64,000 nucleotides of DNA from Bradyrhizobium betae (GTDB taxonomy: Bacteria; Pseudomonadota; Alphaproteobacteria; Rhizobiales; Xanthobacteraceae), in assembly GCF_008932115.1 (NCBI RefSeq), contig NZ_CP044543.1:3168501-3232500 (forward strand), written 5' to 3'. Below, piece after piece: positions 61,899 through 64,000 of this stretch (positions within the stretch are counted from its first letter, which is position 1; every line of letters starts with the position of its first letter). A program made the position numbers and the translations under genes. Under the pieces are notes generated by a model. The model did not search any database. It worked only from the letters and a program-made list of their open reading frames with translations, and was not told where the DNA came from.

Positions 61899-62333
61899 AT
61901 GTTCGAAGACGTCTACCTCTGGATCAAGGCGCTGCATGTGATCGCGGTCATCGCCTGGATGGCCGGCATGCTCTATCTGCCGCGACTGTTCGTCTATCAC
62001 TGCGAAGCCGAGATCGGCTCGAAGCAGTCCGAGACGTTCAAGATCATGGAACGCCGGCTGTTCAAGGCGATCATCAACCCTGCCATGATCGTGACCTGGC
62101 TCGCCGGGCTCTATCTCGCCTGGTCCGGCCACTGGTTCACGTTCGGCTGGCTGCACGTAAAACTGGCATTGGTCCTGGCGATGTCCGCGGTCCACGGCTT
62201 TTTTTCGCGTTGGCTGAAGGATTTCGCCGCCGACCGGCGCCCGCGGAGCCAGAAATTCTATCGGATTATCAACGAGGTGCCGACCGTCCTGATGATTCTC
62301 ATCGTCGTCATGGTGATCGTGAAGCCGTTCTAG
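61899..62333 (+). CDS. hemJ: Protoporphyrinogen oxidase HemJ
   Basis: Oxygen-independent-type protoporphyrinogen IX oxidase for heme synthesis (UPF0093). The 144-residue membrane protein has four helices. The conserved residues His13 (WIKALHVIAVIAWMAGM) and Lys88 (GWLHVKLAL) correspond to the essential His and Lys of HemJ. In many alphaproteobacteria hemE precedes hemJ in this block; here hemJ is the first gene after the candidate origin. Confidence 0.94.
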   Translation: MFEDVYLWIKALHVIAVIAWMAGMLYLPRLFVYHCEAEIGSKQSETFKIMERRLFKAIINPAMIVTWLAGLYLAWSGHWFTFGWLHVKLALVLAMSAVHGFFSRWLKDFAADRRPRSQKFYRIINEVPTVLMILIVVMVIVKPF

Positions 62334-62379
62334 GCAAGATTCTGGGCAATAATCGCGAACGATCGCTCAGCGCTTCGGC

Positions 62380-62408
62380 TTGCGCAGTGAGAAGCGATTT
62401 TCTATATT
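62380..62408 (+). promoter_or_regulatory. Possible sigma-70-type promoter of rho
   Basis: TTGCGC (62380-62385) and TATATT (62403-62408) are separated by 17 bases. The -10 matches TATAAT at five of six positions; the -35 is weak. It would give a rho leader of about 180 bases, long enough for feedback attenuation as known for E. coli rho. Confidence 0.45.
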
Positions 62409-62592
62409 AGCGGCATCCCACCCAACGCAGGCGGATGTGGTTGTGTCTGAGCTTTCCAGAGGCCGGACACCGCATCAGGTTTGAAGCCTCACCGGCGCTC
62501 TCCTTGCCAGACCTGCGGACCTTACCTTTTCGCGTCCGCATTTCAGAGCCTCCTCGCACCCCCTCCCAAGGTTACCCCACAGGACCACCCCA

Positions 62593-63858
62593 ATGCGGGA
62601 AATTAAACTCCAGGACCTCAAGTCGAAGACGCCGGCCGAGCTCGTCTCGTTCGCGGAAGAGCACGGGGTCGAGAACGCCAGCACCATGCGCAAGCAGGAA
62701 TTGCTGTTCGCCATCCTCAAGCAGCTTGCGCTCGCGGAAACCGATATCGTCGGCGAGGGCGTCGTCGAGGTGCTCTCGGACGGTTTCGGCTTCCTGCGCT
62801 CGCCCGATGCGAATTATCTGCCGGGCCCGGACGACATCTACGTTTCGCCGTCGCAGATTCGCCGTTTCGGCCTGCGGACCGGTGACACCATCGAAGGCCA
62901 CATCCGCAGCCCGAAAGAGGGCGAGCGCTATTTCGCGCTGCTGAAGGTCAACACGCTCAATTTCGAGGACCCGGAAAAGGCCAAGCACAAGGTCAATTTC
63001 GACAACCTCACGCCGCTGTTTCCGAATCAGCGTTTCCGCATGGAAATCGACGATCCGACGAGAAAAGACCTTTCTGCAAGGGTGATCGACATCGTCGCGC
63101 CGATCGGCAAGGGCCAGCGCGCTCTGATCGTGGCGCCGCCGCGCACGGGTAAAACCGTGCTGATGCAGAACATCGCGCATTCGATCACGCACAACCATCC
63201 CGAATGCTATCTGATCGTGCTGCTGATCGACGAACGTCCGGAAGAAGTCACGGACATGCAGCGCTCGGTGAAGGGCGAGGTCGTGTCCTCGACCTTCGAC
63301 GAGCCGGCGGTGCGTCACGTCCAGGTCGCCGAGATGGTGATCGAGAAGGCCAAGCGACTGGTCGAGCATGGCCGCGACGTGGTCATCCTGCTCGATTCGA
63401 TCACGCGCCTCGGCCGCGCCTACAACACCGTGGTGCCGTCATCCGGCAAGGTGCTGACCGGCGGTGTCGACGCCAACGCCCTGCAGCGCCCGAAGCGCTT
63501 CTTCGGTGCCGCCCGCAACATCGAGGAGGGCGGCTCGCTGACCATCATCGCGACCGCGCTGGTCGATACCGGCAGCCGCATGGACGAAGTCATCTTCGAA
63601 GAGTTCAAGGGCACCGGTAACTCGGAACTGATCCTGGACCGCAAGGTTTCGGACAAGCGCACCTTCCCGGCGATCGATATCTCGCGCTCCGGCACCCGCA
63701 AGGAAGAGCTCATCACCGACCCGCAGGTGCTCAAGAAGATGTACGTGCTCCGCCGCATCCTCAACCCGATGGGCACGATGGACGCGATCGACTTCCTGCT
63801 CGACAAGCTGCGCTCGACCAAGAGCAATTCGGAGTTCTTCGACTCCATGAATACCTGA
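62593..63858 (+). CDS. rho: Transcription termination factor Rho
   Basis: Hexameric RNA helicase that ends untranslated transcription. The 421-residue protein has an N-terminal helix bundle (1-48), the cold-shock-like RNA-binding domain (about 52-125, [16 protein letters not shown]) and the RecA-type motor with Walker A APPRTGKT (181-188, Lys187), [15 protein letters not shown] and the Q/R-loops. Length is normal. Confidence 0.98.
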   Translation: MREIKLQDLKSKTPAELVSFAEEHGVENASTMRKQELLFAILKQLALAETDIVGEGVVEVLSDGFGFLRSPDANYLPGPDDIYVSPSQIRRFGLRTGDTIEGHIRSPKEGERYFALLKVNTLNFEDPEKAKHKVNFDNLTPLFPNQRFRMEIDDPTRKDLSARVIDIVAPIGKGQRALIVAPPRTGKTVLMQNIAHSITHNHPECYLIVLLIDERPEEVTDMQRSVKGEVVSSTFDEPAVRHVQVAEMVIEKAKRLVEHGRDVVILLDSITRLGRAYNTVVPSSGKVLTGGVDANALQRPKRFFGAARNIEEGGSLTIIATALVDTGSRMDEVIFEEFKGTGNSELILDRKVSDKRTFPAIDISRSGTRKEELITDPQVLKKMYVLRRILNPMGTMDAIDFLLDKLRSTKSNSEFFDSMNT

Positions 63859-63880
63859 GTGCAGTGCAATATAAACGCAG

Positions 63881-63911
63881 AGGGCGCCTTCGGGCGCCCT
63901 TTTTGTTTGTG
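63881..63911 (+). terminator. Intrinsic terminator after rho
   Basis: AGGGCGCC (63881-63888) pairs perfectly with GGCGCCCT (63893-63900) around a TTCG loop, followed directly by TTTTTGTTTGT. It lies 23 bases after the rho stop. Confidence 0.92.
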
Positions 63912-64000
63912 CGGTCTTGCTGCAGCAAATTTGCAGCATGACGAACGGCCCGACATAGATCTGAGTCGTTAAAGCTGTTGATATATCTATGGAATGCTTG

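Noticed and set aside
63912..64000. Start of a next gene (mnmE expected downstream of rho) at the ATG near 63990
   Set aside because: Only four codons are visible and they do not resemble the MnmE N-terminus; the stretch looks like promoter DNA.

Overview
The window reads as chromosomal core DNA of a GC-rich alphaproteobacterium in the Bradyrhizobium group (Nitrobacteraceae). The protein sequences are Bradyrhizobium-like, the gene order is the one seen around the chromosome origin in many alphaproteobacteria, and the intergenic spaces carry several dispersed palindromic repeats that I associate with Bradyrhizobium genomes. I see no phage, insertion sequence, CRISPR array, rRNA or tRNA. This taxonomic call is inference from sequence, not from a database search.

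Layout. 1-4.5 kb: the 5' end of a secreted protein, then pheS-pheT and a TauE/SafE permease in an overlapping run. 4.7-10.7 kb: a Tat-type amine oxidase, a YiiX-like permuted papain-fold protein, and a metal module (CsoR-family repressor divergent from a copper P1B-ATPase, followed by NikR). 10.8-13.9 kb: an S53 sedolisin-type peptidase divergent from an orphan nucleoside-phosphorylase-like protein, with a palindromic operator candidate between them. 14-21 kb: housekeeping and repair genes (EI24-like protein, nth, DUF2244, Ada-like methyltransferase, gpmA, dapB, DUF1330, pyrF, FMN reductase, PmtA-like methyltransferase). 21-31 kb: heat-shock genes dnaK-dnaJ (with a good RpoH-type promoter) and hrcA-grpE, a secreted protein, an apparently exported nicotinamidase, then rph-rdgB-hemW. 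31-35.3 kb: LppC-like lipoprotein, rsmI-yraN-gshB. 35.8-41.4 kb: an incomplete Tad/Flp pilus cluster (cpaBCDE), a TadD-like TPR lipoprotein and a PilZ protein. 41.6-46.1 kb: comM, a secreted unknown and a hybrid histidine kinase.

46.2-64 kb is an origin-proximal block: coaA, hisE-F-A-H, a DUF2628 protein, hisB, then divergently hslV-UPF0314-hslU and a membrane protein; next, on the minus strand, smr, mltA and timA; then secB, followed by dnaQ, coaE, maf and ppsR; then a 458-bp non-coding gap; then hemJ and rho with a clear intrinsic terminator. The gap (61441-61898) has paired DnaA-box-like sequences, an AT-rich stretch, a CtrA-like site and five GANTC (CcrM) sites within 58 bp, so it is my best candidate for the chromosomal replication origin and the most interesting non-coding element here.

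Secondary points are a palindromic repeat that forms part of the hemW coding sequence, the orphan nucleoside-phosphorylase-like gene, the incomplete pilus cluster, and the absence of aroE, fxsA and hemE from positions where they often occur in this block.
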